DNA of 64,000 bases from DATARH01 sp036268075 (lineage in GTDB: Bacteria; Pseudomonadota; Alphaproteobacteria; ATCC43930; CGMCC-115725), in NCBI GenBank assembly GCA_036268075.1, contig DATAUV010000115.1, positions 1-64,000 on the forward strand. Direction: 5' to 3'. Under the pieces are notes generated by a model that was given only the letters and a program-made list of their open reading frames with translations, had not been told where the DNA came from and searched no databases. Each line of letters opens with the position of its first letter. The first letter of the stretch is position 1. The position numbers were made by a program, and so were the translations under genes. Of this stretch, positions 49,602 to 57,574 are shown piece by piece.

Positions 49602-49978
49602 AGCCCGAAGCGGCGGTCTTCCTGGAACGGGCGCGGGAATGCCTTCGAGACGCGACGCGCGTGTTGCCCATGGTCCCGAGAATGGCCGCGCGCGAGGCCT
49701 ATCTCGCCGCTTTTCAGGCGGCGCAGGCGCTGATCTACGAGCGTACGGAGCGCGTGAGTAAGACTCATCGCGGGGTCCGCGCCCAATTCTCACTGTTCAC
49801 CCGTGACGAGCCCCGGATTGGCCACGATCACGTGCTGTTTCTGGCTCGCGGTTATGAGATCAAATCCTGGGCCGACTACGGCACCGGCCCGCAAGATCAA
49901 GCGATTCCGATCACCCCGGCTGAAGCCATAGAGGCGGCCGGGCGGTTCATCGAGGCGGTAGCAAACCTTCTCGCCTGA
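49598..49978 (+). CDS. HEPN-domain protein (toxin of HEPN/MNT pair)
   Basis: A 126-residue helical HEPN protein. FLERARECLRDATR and REAYLAAFQAAQALIYERTERVSKTHRGVRAQF are family stretches. The RNase motif R-x4-H is Arg52-Val-Ser-Lys-Thr-His57. The residue two after His is Gly, not Tyr, so the R-x4-H-x-Y motif that is AMPylated in some HEPN/MNT systems is not present. The GTG start overlaps the MNT stop. Confidence 0.86.
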   Translation: MKPEAAVFLERARECLRDATRVLPMVPRMAAREAYLAAFQAAQALIYERTERVSKTHRGVRAQFSLFTRDEPRIGHDHVLFLARGYEIKSWADYGTGPQDQAIPITPAEAIEAAGRFIEAVANLLA

Positions 49979-49981
49979 CCC

Positions 49982-51526
49982 TTACCGCCACATCCCCACC
50001 GCGATCGCCGCCAGCGCGAGCCCGGCGAGCCATAGCGGTACGACCAGCAGCCATAGCTGTCGGCTGCGGTGGGCGGCTTGCGTCGCCAGGGTTTCGGCGT
50101 GGAGGACGACGCCTTCCTTCGACCAATCGCCGACGAGCTTGCCGAGTGCGCTCAAGAGGCGCGGCAATTCGTCGAGCGTCTCGACCAGGGTGTCGACGCG
50201 CTGGCGGATTTGCGCCTCCGGGCCGCGGTTGTCGCGCATCCAGGTCTCGACCAGCGGCCGCGCCAGCTCCCACACATTGACCGACGGGTCGAGCCGGCGG
50301 CCCAGCCCCTCGACCTGCACCATCGATTTCTGCAGCAGCAATAGCTGCGGCTGCGTCTCCATCCGGAACTGCTCGGTCACGCGGAAAAGCTGCGCCAGGA
50401 GCCGCGCCAGCGAAATCTCGTGCAGCGGCCGGCCGAGTATCGGCTCGCCGATCGAGCGGCAGGCCTGGGTAAAGGCCCCGACCGAGCTGTCGCGCGGGAT
50501 GTACCCGGCCTGGAGATGCACCTCGGCGACGCGGCGATAATCGCCCGACAGGAACCCCAGCAGCATGTCCGCGAGGTAGTACCGGGTCTCCCGGTCGAGC
50601 CGGCCCATGATGCCGAAATCGACCGCCTCCACCGCCCCGTCCGCCCCGACGAACAGATTGCCGGGATGCTGGTCGGCGTGAAAAAACCCGTCGCGGAACA
50701 CCTGGTTGAAAAACGCGTCGGCGCCCTTCTTCAACACGCCCTCGGGCTGGTGCCCGGCGGCGATCAGCGCCTCGCGGTCGTCGATGCGGATGCCGTTGAC
50801 CCGCTCGGTCGTCAGCACGGTGCGGCCGGTGCGCGCCCAGTCGATCCGGGGCACGCGAAAGGTCGGGTCGCCGGCGAAATTCTCGGCGAGCTCGCTGCAC
50901 GCCGCGGCCTCGAAGCGCAAATCCATTTCAAGCCGCACCGCCTCGGCCATGGTCTCGACGATCTCGACCGGCTTCAGCCGGCGCAGCCCCGGCTGGGACC
51001 GGTCGATCAGCCGCGCGAGCCAGTGCAGCAGATCGAGGTCGCGGGCGAAGTCGCGCGCGATCCCCGGCCGCAGCACCTTGACCGCGACCTCCGCGCCCTC
51101 GGCGGTGCGGGCGAAATGCACCTGGGCGATCGAGGCCGCCGCGACCGGGATCGGGTCGAACGCGGCAAAGAGGCTGTCGAGGCTTTGCCCGAACTCAGCC
51201 TCGATCCGCCGCCGCGCTTCGTCGCCGGGGAATGGCGGCAGCCGGTCCTGCAGCCGCGCCAGGTCGGCCGCGACCTCCTCGCCGATCAGGTCGGCCCGGG
51301 TCGCCAGAATCTGCCCGAGCTTGATAAAGCTCGGCCCGATCCGCCGGAGAGCTTCCGCCAGCCGCTCGCCCGGCCGCAGCCCGGCCACGTCGCGCCGCCG
51401 CGGCACGACGCGCAGCAGCCGCAGCCGGGGACCACCAACGCCGTCCAGCGGAAACAGCGCATCATGCCGCGCCAGGATCGCCCCGACGCGCACCAGCCGC
51501 GCGAGATTGAGGAGGTTGCGGATCAA
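49982..51526 (-). CDS. ubiB: ubiquinone biosynthesis kinase-like protein UbiB
   Basis: A 514-residue ABC1/ADCK atypical kinase needed for ubiquinone synthesis. Family residues include GPSFIKLGQILATRADLIG (the KxGQ motif), AAASIAQVHFA (the Ala-rich loop), VAVKVLRPGI, EMDLRFEAAACSELAENF, FFHADQHPGNLFVG and VDFGIMGRL. Two hydrophobic segments close the protein. The TTG at 51526 is the start; its ribosome-binding stretch GGAGAGGGG is part of a palindromic repeat. ubiE lies upstream on the same strand. Confidence 0.95.
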   Translation of the reverse strand: MIRNLLNLARLVRVGAILARHDALFPLDGVGGPRLRLLRVVPRRRDVAGLRPGERLAEALRRIGPSFIKLGQILATRADLIGEEVAADLARLQDRLPPFPGDEARRRIEAEFGQSLDSLFAAFDPIPVAAASIAQVHFARTAEGAEVAVKVLRPGIARDFARDLDLLHWLARLIDRSQPGLRRLKPVEIVETMAEAVRLEMDLRFEAAACSELAENFAGDPTFRVPRIDWARTGRTVLTTERVNGIRIDDREALIAAGHQPEGVLKKGADAFFNQVFRDGFFHADQHPGNLFVGADGAVEAVDFGIMGRLDRETRYYLADMLLGFLSGDYRRVAEVHLQAGYIPRDSSVGAFTQACRSIGEPILGRPLHEISLARLLAQLFRVTEQFRMETQPQLLLLQKSMVQVEGLGRRLDPSVNVWELARPLVETWMRDNRGPEAQIRQRVDTLVETLDELPRLLSALGKLVGDWSKEGVVLHAETLATQAAHRSRQLWLLVVPLWLAGLALAAIAVGMWR

Positions 51527-51528
51527 AT

Positions 51529-51647
51529 CCCCTCTCCGCCCATTGGGGGGAGAGGGAGGGGCCCACGAAGTGGGAGGGTGAGGTGGGCAGATTCAGAGCA
51601 TGCCCACCTCACCCCAGCCCTCTCCCCCCGATGGGCGGAGAGGGAGC
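51529..51647. repeat. long inverted repeat, CTCTCCGCCCATTGGG family, copy 2
   Basis: Left arm 51529-51587 (CCCTCTCCGCCCATTGGGGG..., GGTGAGGTGGGCA) and right arm 51601-51647 are inverted copies. The element fills the ubiE-ubiB gap. Its left end supplies the ribosome-binding site of ubiB, on the minus strand. Confidence 0.85.
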
Positions 51648-51676
51648 ATGTTGGTGCGGCTTTCACTTCGGCGGCC

Positions 51677-52447
51677 CTAAATCCGCCAAGCCGAATGCAG
51701 CGCGGCGATCCCACCCGTCAGGGTCCGGAAACTGGAGCGGCCGAGGCCGGCGGCCTCCATCTCGCGCGCCAGCGTATCGGGCGGCGGGAAGCGGCGGATG
51801 CTTTCGACGAGATAGGTGTAGGCGTCGCGGTCGCCGGTCACGACCTGGCCGATCAGCGGCAGTATGCGAAAGCTGTAGAGGTCGTAGAGCGGCCTCAACA
51901 GCGGCGCGACCGACGGGGTGAATTCGAGGCAGAGAAACCGCCCGCCCGGCTTCAGCACCCGCCGCGCCTCCGCCAGCGCGCCGCCGAGGCGGGTCACGTT
52001 GCGGATGCCGAACGCGATCGTGTAGAGGTCGAAGCTGCAGTCGGCGAAGGGCAGCCGCTCGGCGTCGCCGCAGAGGAACTCGATCCCGCTGAGAATCCCG
52101 TCATCCAGTGCGCGGACGCGGCCCATTTCGATCATGCTCGGGTTGATGTCGCACACGACGGCCCCGCCTGGCCCCCCGCCTGCCGCGCCCAGGGCCGGCA
52201 GGGCCCGCCGCGCGATATCGCCGGTGCCGCCGGCGACATCGATCAGCCTGTGGCCCGCGCGCGGCTTCAGCCAGGCGATCATGTCGGCCTTCCACATCCG
52301 GTGGATGCCGGCGCTCATCAGATCGTTCATCAAATCGTAGCGCGTCGCGACGGAATCGAACACGCCGCGCACCAGCGGCGCCTTTTCCGCCTCGGGCACC
52401 CGCCGGAAGCCGAAATCGACTTCGCCGCTTGTCTCTTGCCTGCGCAT
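51677..52447 (-). CDS. ubiE: ubiquinone/menaquinone C-methyltransferase
   Basis: A 256-residue SAM methyltransferase acting on the benzoquinol ring. VFDSVATRYDLMNDLMSAGIHRMWK is the UbiE N-terminal signature. SAM motif I is LIDVAGGTGDIARRA, and DLYTIAFGIRNV and GGRFLCLEFTPS complete it. The ATG at 52447 is used. It is divergent from mutM and is followed by ubiB, so quinone-synthesis genes are paired. Confidence 0.95.
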   Translation of the reverse strand: MRRQETSGEVDFGFRRVPEAEKAPLVRGVFDSVATRYDLMNDLMSAGIHRMWKADMIAWLKPRAGHRLIDVAGGTGDIARRALPALGAAGGGPGGAVVCDINPSMIEMGRVRALDDGILSGIEFLCGDAERLPFADCSFDLYTIAFGIRNVTRLGGALAEARRVLKPGGRFLCLEFTPSVAPLLRPLYDLYSFRILPLIGQVVTGDRDAYTYLVESIRRFPPPDTLAREMEAAGLGRSSFRTLTGGIAALHSAWRI

Positions 52448-52466
52448 CGGGCAGGAACATAACCCG

Positions 52467-53294
52467 ATGCCCGAACTCCCCGAAGTCGAAACGATACGCC
52501 GCGGTCTCGCGCTCAAGATGACCGGCCGCACGATCGTGCGCGCCGAGCTGCGCCGCCCCGATCTGCGCCGGCCGTTTCCGCCGCACCTCGACCGCCGGCT
52601 CAGCGGCGCCCGCATCGGCGCGCTCGGGCGGCGCGGCAAGTATTTGTTGATCGAGCTCGACGACGACGGGACGCTCCTCCTCCATCTCGGCATGTCGGGC
52701 CGCATCGTCGCCAGCGGCGACAACGTCGCGGACGCGAAGCACGACCATGTCGTCCTCGCGCTCGACGACGGCACGGTCGTGCGCTTCAACGATCCGCGCC
52801 GGTTCGGGCTGATGGACTACATGCGGCGCGGCGAGGAGAAGCTGCATCCGCTCCTCGCCGGTATGGGACCGGAACCGCTGGAGCCCGGTTTCGACGGCAA
52901 GTACCTCGCCGCCGCGCTCGCCGGGAAATTCACCCCGATCAAGGCCGCGCTGCTCGACCAGCGCATCGTCGCGGGGCTCGGCAACATCTATGTCTGCGAG
53001 GCGCTCTACCGCGCGGGGGTGTCGCCGCGCCGCCTCGCCGGCACGATCGCCGCCGTCCGCGCCGCGCGCCTCGTCGAGGCAATCAAATCGGTGCTCGGCG
53101 AGGCGATCGAGGCCGGCGGCTCGTCATTGCGCGACTACGTGCAGGCCGACGGCGAGCTCGGCTATTTCCAGCACCGCTGGGCGGTCTATGGCCGCGAGGG
53201 CAAGCCCTGCCCCGGCTGCACCTGCGCCGAGGGCGTCCGCCGCATCGTGCAATCCGCCCGCTCGACCTTTTTCTGCGCCAAGCGCCAGCGCTAG
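52467..53294 (+). CDS. mutM: formamidopyrimidine-DNA glycosylase with unusual zinc finger
   Basis: A 275-residue glycosylase/AP lyase that removes 8-oxoguanine. The N-terminal Pro nucleophile is in MPELPEVETIRRGL. The conserved Lys in LLHLGMSGR and the helix-two-turn-helix region (LLDQRIVAGLGNIYVCEALYRAGV) are present. The C-terminal zinc finger has Cys 248, 251, 253 and 270, but Arg273 stands where the fourth Cys is expected (FFCAKRQR), and an extra Cys (253) is inserted. Length is normal. It is divergent from ubiE across 19 bases. Confidence 0.94.
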   Translation: MPELPEVETIRRGLALKMTGRTIVRAELRRPDLRRPFPPHLDRRLSGARIGALGRRGKYLLIELDDDGTLLLHLGMSGRIVASGDNVADAKHDHVVLALDDGTVVRFNDPRRFGLMDYMRRGEEKLHPLLAGMGPEPLEPGFDGKYLAAALAGKFTPIKAALLDQRIVAGLGNIYVCEALYRAGVSPRRLAGTIAAVRAARLVEAIKSVLGEAIEAGGSSLRDYVQADGELGYFQHRWAVYGREGKPCPGCTCAEGVRRIVQSARSTFFCAKRQR

Positions 53295-53312
53295 CCGAGC
53301 GCCGGCGCCGAC

Positions 53313-54101
53313 CTAGCGCCGACTGCGCGAGGGCTGCGGCGCCAGCGACGGCTCGCTCGCCCCGGACCGGCGGCCGCCCGCGCGGCGGGCCAGGAACGGC
53401 GCCAGCAGCTCGTGCGCCGGCGCGGCGGCGTCCCGGTCGCGCAGCACACGCGCGCAGAATTCGCTGTGCCGCACCGCCTCGACCTGGCGCCCGCAGCCCC
53501 CGAGGATCGAGACCAGGAGGCCATGCGCGTCGAGGCGGAATTCGTCGAGCGCCACGACCCGCCGCGCGGTCGCCACGGCGGCGTCGAACTCGCCGACGTC
53601 GAGCTGGCTCAGCGCGACCCGGCGCATCGTCTCGGCCGCGATCTCGGCGAGGCGGATGCGCTCGACCGCGAGCCATTCGTCGAAACCCGGCGCGACGGTC
53701 GCCACATTCTCCAACAGCTCACCGCGATAGAGCGCGGCGCAGCGGCCGAGCTCGCAGCGATCGCGCGAGCCGGCCAAGACCTGGAATTGCACGGCGTCGA
53801 TCGTCACGCCGTCGCGCATGAGGCTCAGCATTCCGCGCGACAGCCGCACCAGGTTGCACCCGGTCTGGCGGCGGATCACGTCCAGAGTCTGCCGCAGCCC
53901 ATACCCGTCCTGCCCGCCATCGAGGCCGCCCCAGATCATCTCGACCGCGACCTCGCGCGGCAGCGCCAGCTCGGGGTGCAGCGCCATCAGCGCGATCAGG
54001 GCCTGGGCCTTGCGCGGCAGCGGCAGGCAATAGCGCCCGTCGACCCGCATCCCGAACGGCCCCAGCAAACTCAGCGAGATCGGTATGCTCTCGGTCTTCA
54101 T
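53313..54101 (-). CDS. BTAD-domain transcriptional activator (SARP/AfsR-like)
   Basis: A 262-residue regulator. Residues about 8-100 hold an OmpR-type winged helix (LSLLGPFGMRVDGRYCLPLPRKAQALIALMALHP, GYGLRQTLDVIRRQTGC). Residues about 105-235 are a bacterial transcriptional activation domain of TPR-like helices (ALYRGELLENV, FDEWLAVERIRLAEIAAETMRRVA, EFDAAVATARRVVALDEFRLDAHGLL). There is no NB-ARC or sensor domain. The ATG at 54101 has GAGGGGAG before it. Targets are unknown. The next gene upstream is divergent. Confidence 0.82.
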   Translation of the reverse strand: MKTESIPISLSLLGPFGMRVDGRYCLPLPRKAQALIALMALHPELALPREVAVEMIWGGLDGGQDGYGLRQTLDVIRRQTGCNLVRLSRGMLSLMRDGVTIDAVQFQVLAGSRDRCELGRCAALYRGELLENVATVAPGFDEWLAVERIRLAEIAAETMRRVALSQLDVGEFDAAVATARRVVALDEFRLDAHGLLVSILGGCGRQVEAVRHSEFCARVLRDRDAAAPAHELLAPFLARRAGGRRSGASEPSLAPQPSRSRR

Positions 54102-54419
54102 CGGGCTCCCCTCGGCAGGCATGGCGCTTTTCGCCTGGAGGTAGGTGGTTCGCCGCGGAGGGCCGATCAGAGGCGAATTTGCATGACTGGCGTCCTCTTT
54201 CCGCACGTTGCGCATAACGGCCGACGCCCAGCCGATCGCGACGCCACGGCAGATTTCTATCCGTAAGCTTTTGTATTCACCGAATTTATGCATGGACCCA
54301 AGACCGCGCCGCAAATTCGGTCATGGTCGCCTACCCGTATCCATCGCATATCAACAGCCCCGCTTTGCCGCGCTTTGGCCTAAGCTGGGCGCCGCGATCG
54401 CAGAGTTCGGGAGCAGGGC
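54102..54419. other. intergenic region between BTAD regulator and enoyl-CoA hydratase
   Basis: 318 bases between divergent genes. The minus-strand frame of the regulator remains open for another 71 codons, but with no family similarity and no better start. It should hold both promoters; no clear -35/-10 pair, repeat or RNA structure was recognised. The AT content is higher around 54250-54290. Confidence 0.5.
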
Positions 54420-55199
54420 ATGAGCGAATACGAGACGATCCTCGTCGAGCGGCGCGGGGCGGTCGGCCTCGTCACGTTGAACCGGCCCAAAGCGCTCAAC
54501 GCGCTCAGCGCGGCCTTGATCCGCGACCTCAACGGCGCGTTCGACGAGCTCGAGCCCGATCCCGATATCGGCGCGATCGTCGTCGCCGGCAACGAGCGCG
54601 CCTTCGCCGCCGGCGCCGACATCAAGGAAATGGCCGGCAAGACCTACATGGAGGCCTATGCCGAAGACTTCATCACCAGCGGGTGGGAGCGGGTCGCCCA
54701 GTGCCGCAAGCCGGTGATCGCCGCGGTACAGGGTGTCGCGCTCGGCGGCGGCTGCGAGATCGCGATGATGTGCGACATTGTCATCGCCGCCGAGACGGCG
54801 CGGTTCGGCCAGCCCGAAATCCTGCTCGGCGTGATCCCCGGCGCCGGCGGCACGCAGCGCCTGCCCCGCTTTATCGGCAAGGCCAAGGCGATGGATCTGT
54901 GCCTGACCGGCCGGATGATGGACGCCGCCGAGGCCGAGCGCGCCGGCCTCGTCTCTCGCATCGTGCCGGCCGACAAGCTCATGGACGAGGCGATGGCCGT
55001 CGCCGCCCGCATCGCCGAGATGTCCCGCCCGATCGCGATGATGGCGAAGGAGTCGGTCAACCGCGCCTTCGAGACGACGCTCGCCGAGGGCGTGCGGTTC
55101 GAGCGCCGGCTGTTCCACTCGACCTTCGCCACCGAAGACCAGAAGGAGGGCATGGCCGCCTTTGTTTCCAAGCGCAAGCCGGCGTTCAAGAACCGGTGA
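54420..55199 (+). CDS. enoyl-CoA hydratase
   Basis: A 259-residue crotonase-fold enzyme hydrating trans-2-enoyl-CoA in fatty-acid beta-oxidation. The oxyanion hole is formed by AFAAGADIKEM and ALGGGCEIAMMCD. The catalytic Glu pair is in the conserved positions, including PEILLGVIPGAGGTQRLPRFIG. Length fits the short-chain (ECHS1-like) form. Oriented towards rpsT, with a separate rpsT promoter after it. Confidence 0.92.
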   Translation: MSEYETILVERRGAVGLVTLNRPKALNALSAALIRDLNGAFDELEPDPDIGAIVVAGNERAFAAGADIKEMAGKTYMEAYAEDFITSGWERVAQCRKPVIAAVQGVALGGGCEIAMMCDIVIAAETARFGQPEILLGVIPGAGGTQRLPRFIGKAKAMDLCLTGRMMDAAEAERAGLVSRIVPADKLMDEAMAVAARIAEMSRPIAMMAKESVNRAFETTLAEGVRFERRLFHSTFATEDQKEGMAAFVSKRKPAFKNR

Positions 55200-55247
55200 C
55201 CGGAGGGTGCGTCTCGGACGCGCAGGGCATCTTTGCGGCCCTTGCGG

Positions 55248-55276
55248 TTGACGCTTGAGCGCCGTGCCGATATAAG
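55248..55276 (+). promoter_or_regulatory. probable promoter of rpsT
   Basis: TTGACG (55248-55253) and TATAAG (55271-55276) are separated by 17 bases, a near-consensus sigma-70 promoter about 30 bases before the S20 start. The leader would be only about 22 nucleotides. Confidence 0.65.
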
Positions 55277-55305
55277 CCCCCTCCACCTGATCGCCACGAG
55301 TTCCG

Positions 55306-55566
55306 ATGCCTCATCATAAATCGGCTGAAAAACGGCTTCGCCAGACCGAAACCCGCACCGCAGTCAACCGGGCACGGTTGAGCCGTGTGCGTACCTTTGT
55401 CAAAAAGGTCGAAACGGCGATCGCGACCGGCGACAAGACAGTCGCCCAGTCGGCGCTTCAGGAGGCCCAGCCCGAGCTGCATCGTGCTACCACCAAGGGC
55501 GTCATGCACCGTAATACGGTGGCCCGCAAACTTTCGCGATTAGCAGCCCAGATCAATGCCTTATAG
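55306..55566 (+). CDS. rpsT: 30S ribosomal protein S20
   Basis: An 86-residue basic protein that binds 16S rRNA. MPHHKSAEKRLRQTETRTAVNRARLSRVRTFVKKVE and the closing RNTVARKLSRLAAQINAL are typical. It stands just upstream of dnaA, as in many alphaproteobacteria. The region after its stop is the low-GC interval considered below as a possible origin. Confidence 0.96.
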   Translation: MPHHKSAEKRLRQTETRTAVNRARLSRVRTFVKKVETAIATGDKTVAQSALQEAQPELHRATTKGVMHRNTVARKLSRLAAQINAL

Positions 55567-55927
55567 GCGGGCTTTGCAGCGCGCGGTTTAAACGCGCAAC
55601 AGCTCTGTAACAACCTGGTGTGGCTTTCGTAACCAGATTGCAAAAAATACAGATGTTCGTGTTCTATTCTGGTTGCACCGATTCGCGCATCTAACCTAAA
55701 GTCTCAAGAAGGCGCAGGGGAAATCACCCCAAACGCCTGTAGTTCAAAGATGTTCACATAATATCCGCAGCATTTTTGCGGCTGTCGTAAAAAACGATGG
55801 CCGCAGCAGGGGGAAATTGCTGCCTATTTCCTGAAAGAACATGACCTGTTGCCGAAGCAGTCTTTTGAGTATTGCTTCGATATTCAAGAACATTAGTTCA
55901 ACAGTTATGTACATTTAGGGGGATCGG
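55567..55927. other. low-GC intergenic region before dnaA (candidate origin/regulatory region)
   Basis: 361 bases with no gene and visibly fewer G and C than the flanking coding DNA. One TTATGTACA (about 55903) differs by one base from the DnaA box TTATNCACA; other candidates are weaker. An inverted pair AACCAGA/TCTGGTT (near 55633 and 55670) and a small hairpin (CCGCA/TGCGG near 55767) are present. It must contain the dnaA promoter. An origin is possible because of the dnaA-dnaN-recF-gyrB context, but box density is too low to assert it. Confidence 0.4.
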
Positions 55928-57358
55928 GTGGCAGCCAAAGCGACCGCAATTGCACAGACGAGCGCCGTTTCGGAGGCCGTGGTGGAAGATTGGACCCGCG
56001 TTCTAAGGCGCCTTCGCGACGAGCTCGGTGAGACCGCGTTCCGCTCCTGGTTCCAAGAAATCCATGTCGAGAGGGTCGAAAGCGGCGAGGGGGTGATCTC
56101 GCTGCCGACGCGGTTTCTGCGCAATTGGGTTGCGACGCATTACGCGGATAAGCTGCTGGCGGCCTGGCGCGCCGAAAACCCGGCGGTGCGGCGGCTGACG
56201 ATCGTCGTCGATCCCCACTCGGCCGTCCCTGCCCGGGCCACCGCCAGCGCCGCGGCGCCCGCCGACACCACCCTTGCCGCGCCCATGCCGGTCTCCGAGA
56301 TCGGCGAGGACCGCGCCCAGCTCTCGGCGCCGCTCGACCCGCGCTTCACCTTTGCCAATTTCGTCGTGGGCAAGCCCAACGAGCTTGCCAATGCGGCAGC
56401 CCGGCGGGTGGCGGAGGCGTTCAGCGCGCCGGCCCATTCGGTGCCGTTCAACCCGCTCTTCCTTTACGGCGGGGTGGGGCTCGGCAAGACGCATCTGATG
56501 CACGCGATCGCCTGGCACGTCCGCACCCACGCGCCGAAGCGCAAGGTGATCTATCTCAGCGCCGAAAAATTCATGTACCAGTTCATCCGGGCGCTGCGCT
56601 TTCGCTCGACGATGGACTTCAAGGAGCAGTTCCGCTCGGTCGACCTGCTGATGATCGATGACGTCCAGTTCATCAGCGGCAAGGACTCGACCCAGGAAGA
56701 GTTCTTCCACACCTTCAACGCGCTCGTCGACCAGAACCGCCAGATCGTCATTTCCGCCGACAAATCGCCCTCCGACCTCGAAGGGCTCGAGGAGCGGATG
56801 CGGTCGCGGCTCGGCTGGGGCCTCGTCGCCGATCTGCACCCCACGACCTACGAGCTGCGCCTCGGCATCCTCCATGCCAAGGCCGAGGCGTCGGGCGCGA
56901 AGGTGCCGGACAAGGTGCTCGAATTCCTCGCCCACAAGATCAGCTCGAACATCCGCGAGCTCGAAGGCGCGCTCAACCGCATCACCGCGCACACGCAGCT
57001 CGTCGGCCGCGACATCACGCTCGAAAGCGCGCACGAGCTGCTGCACGACCTCCTGCGCGCCAACGAGCGCCACGTCACGATCGACGAGATCCAGAAAAAG
57101 GTCGCCGAGCACTTCAACATCAAGATGGCCGAGATGACCTCGGCCCGCCGCGCCCGTATCGTCGCCCGCCCGCGCCAGGTCGCGATGTACCTGGCCAAGC
57201 AGCTCACGCCGCGCTCGCTCCCTGAAATTGGCCGCAAATTCGGCGGCCGCGACCACACCACGGTCATGCATGCCTGCCGGAAGATCGAGGAGCTGACCGC
57301 CGCCGACCGCGCGCTCGGCGAGGACGTGGAGCTCCTCCGGCGGATGCTGCTGAGCTGA
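55928..57358 (+). CDS. dnaA: chromosomal replication initiator DnaA
   Basis: A 476-residue AAA+ initiator. Domain I is WTRVLRRLRDELGETAFRSWFQEI (about residues 22-45), and domain II a short Ala/Pro-rich linker (about 95-130). Domain III has Walker A GGVGLGKTHLMHAIAW (about residue 178), Walker B LLMIDDVQFI and sensor motifs. Domain IV binds DNA boxes (PRSLPEIGRKFGGRDHTTVMHACRKIE). The GTG at 55928, with AGGGGGA before it, is the start. Followed by a palindromic repeat and dnaN. Confidence 0.97.
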   Translation: MAAKATAIAQTSAVSEAVVEDWTRVLRRLRDELGETAFRSWFQEIHVERVESGEGVISLPTRFLRNWVATHYADKLLAAWRAENPAVRRLTIVVDPHSAVPARATASAAAPADTTLAAPMPVSEIGEDRAQLSAPLDPRFTFANFVVGKPNELANAAARRVAEAFSAPAHSVPFNPLFLYGGVGLGKTHLMHAIAWHVRTHAPKRKVIYLSAEKFMYQFIRALRFRSTMDFKEQFRSVDLLMIDDVQFISGKDSTQEEFFHTFNALVDQNRQIVISADKSPSDLEGLEERMRSRLGWGLVADLHPTTYELRLGILHAKAEASGAKVPDKVLEFLAHKISSNIRELEGALNRITAHTQLVGRDITLESAHELLHDLLRANERHVTIDEIQKKVAEHFNIKMAEMTSARRARIVARPRQVAMYLAKQLTPRSLPEIGRKFGGRDHTTVMHACRKIEELTAADRALGEDVELLRRMLLS

Positions 57359-57364
57359 AAAAGT

Positions 57365-57438
57365 GATGGGCTTCGCTCCGCTCAGCCCATCCTACGAGGA
57401 CGCCGCCGTAGGATGGGCTGAGCGCAGCGAAGCCCATC
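57365..57438. repeat. palindromic repeat, TAGGATGGGCTGAGCG family, copy 4
   Basis: Arms at 57365-57396 and about 57407-57438 are near-perfect inverted copies, directly after the dnaA stop. A perfect TATAAT follows at 57483-57488, so dnaN has its own promoter region after the element. Confidence 0.9.
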
Positions 57439-57574
57439 ATTTCCTCTCCAAACGCAGACCCTAGTCCCCGCCCGTTCCATGCTATAATGCGGCCCCGGTT
57501 GCGAGCCCGGCCGACGCCTTGCCGGGTCCGCCGCGGGCGCGTTGTCACCCACACCCGAAACGAATGCAGCAGCC

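Noticed and set aside
55567..55927. Firm call of oriC
   Set aside because: Too few DnaA boxes and no clear unwinding repeats; alphaproteobacterial origins are often not next to dnaA.
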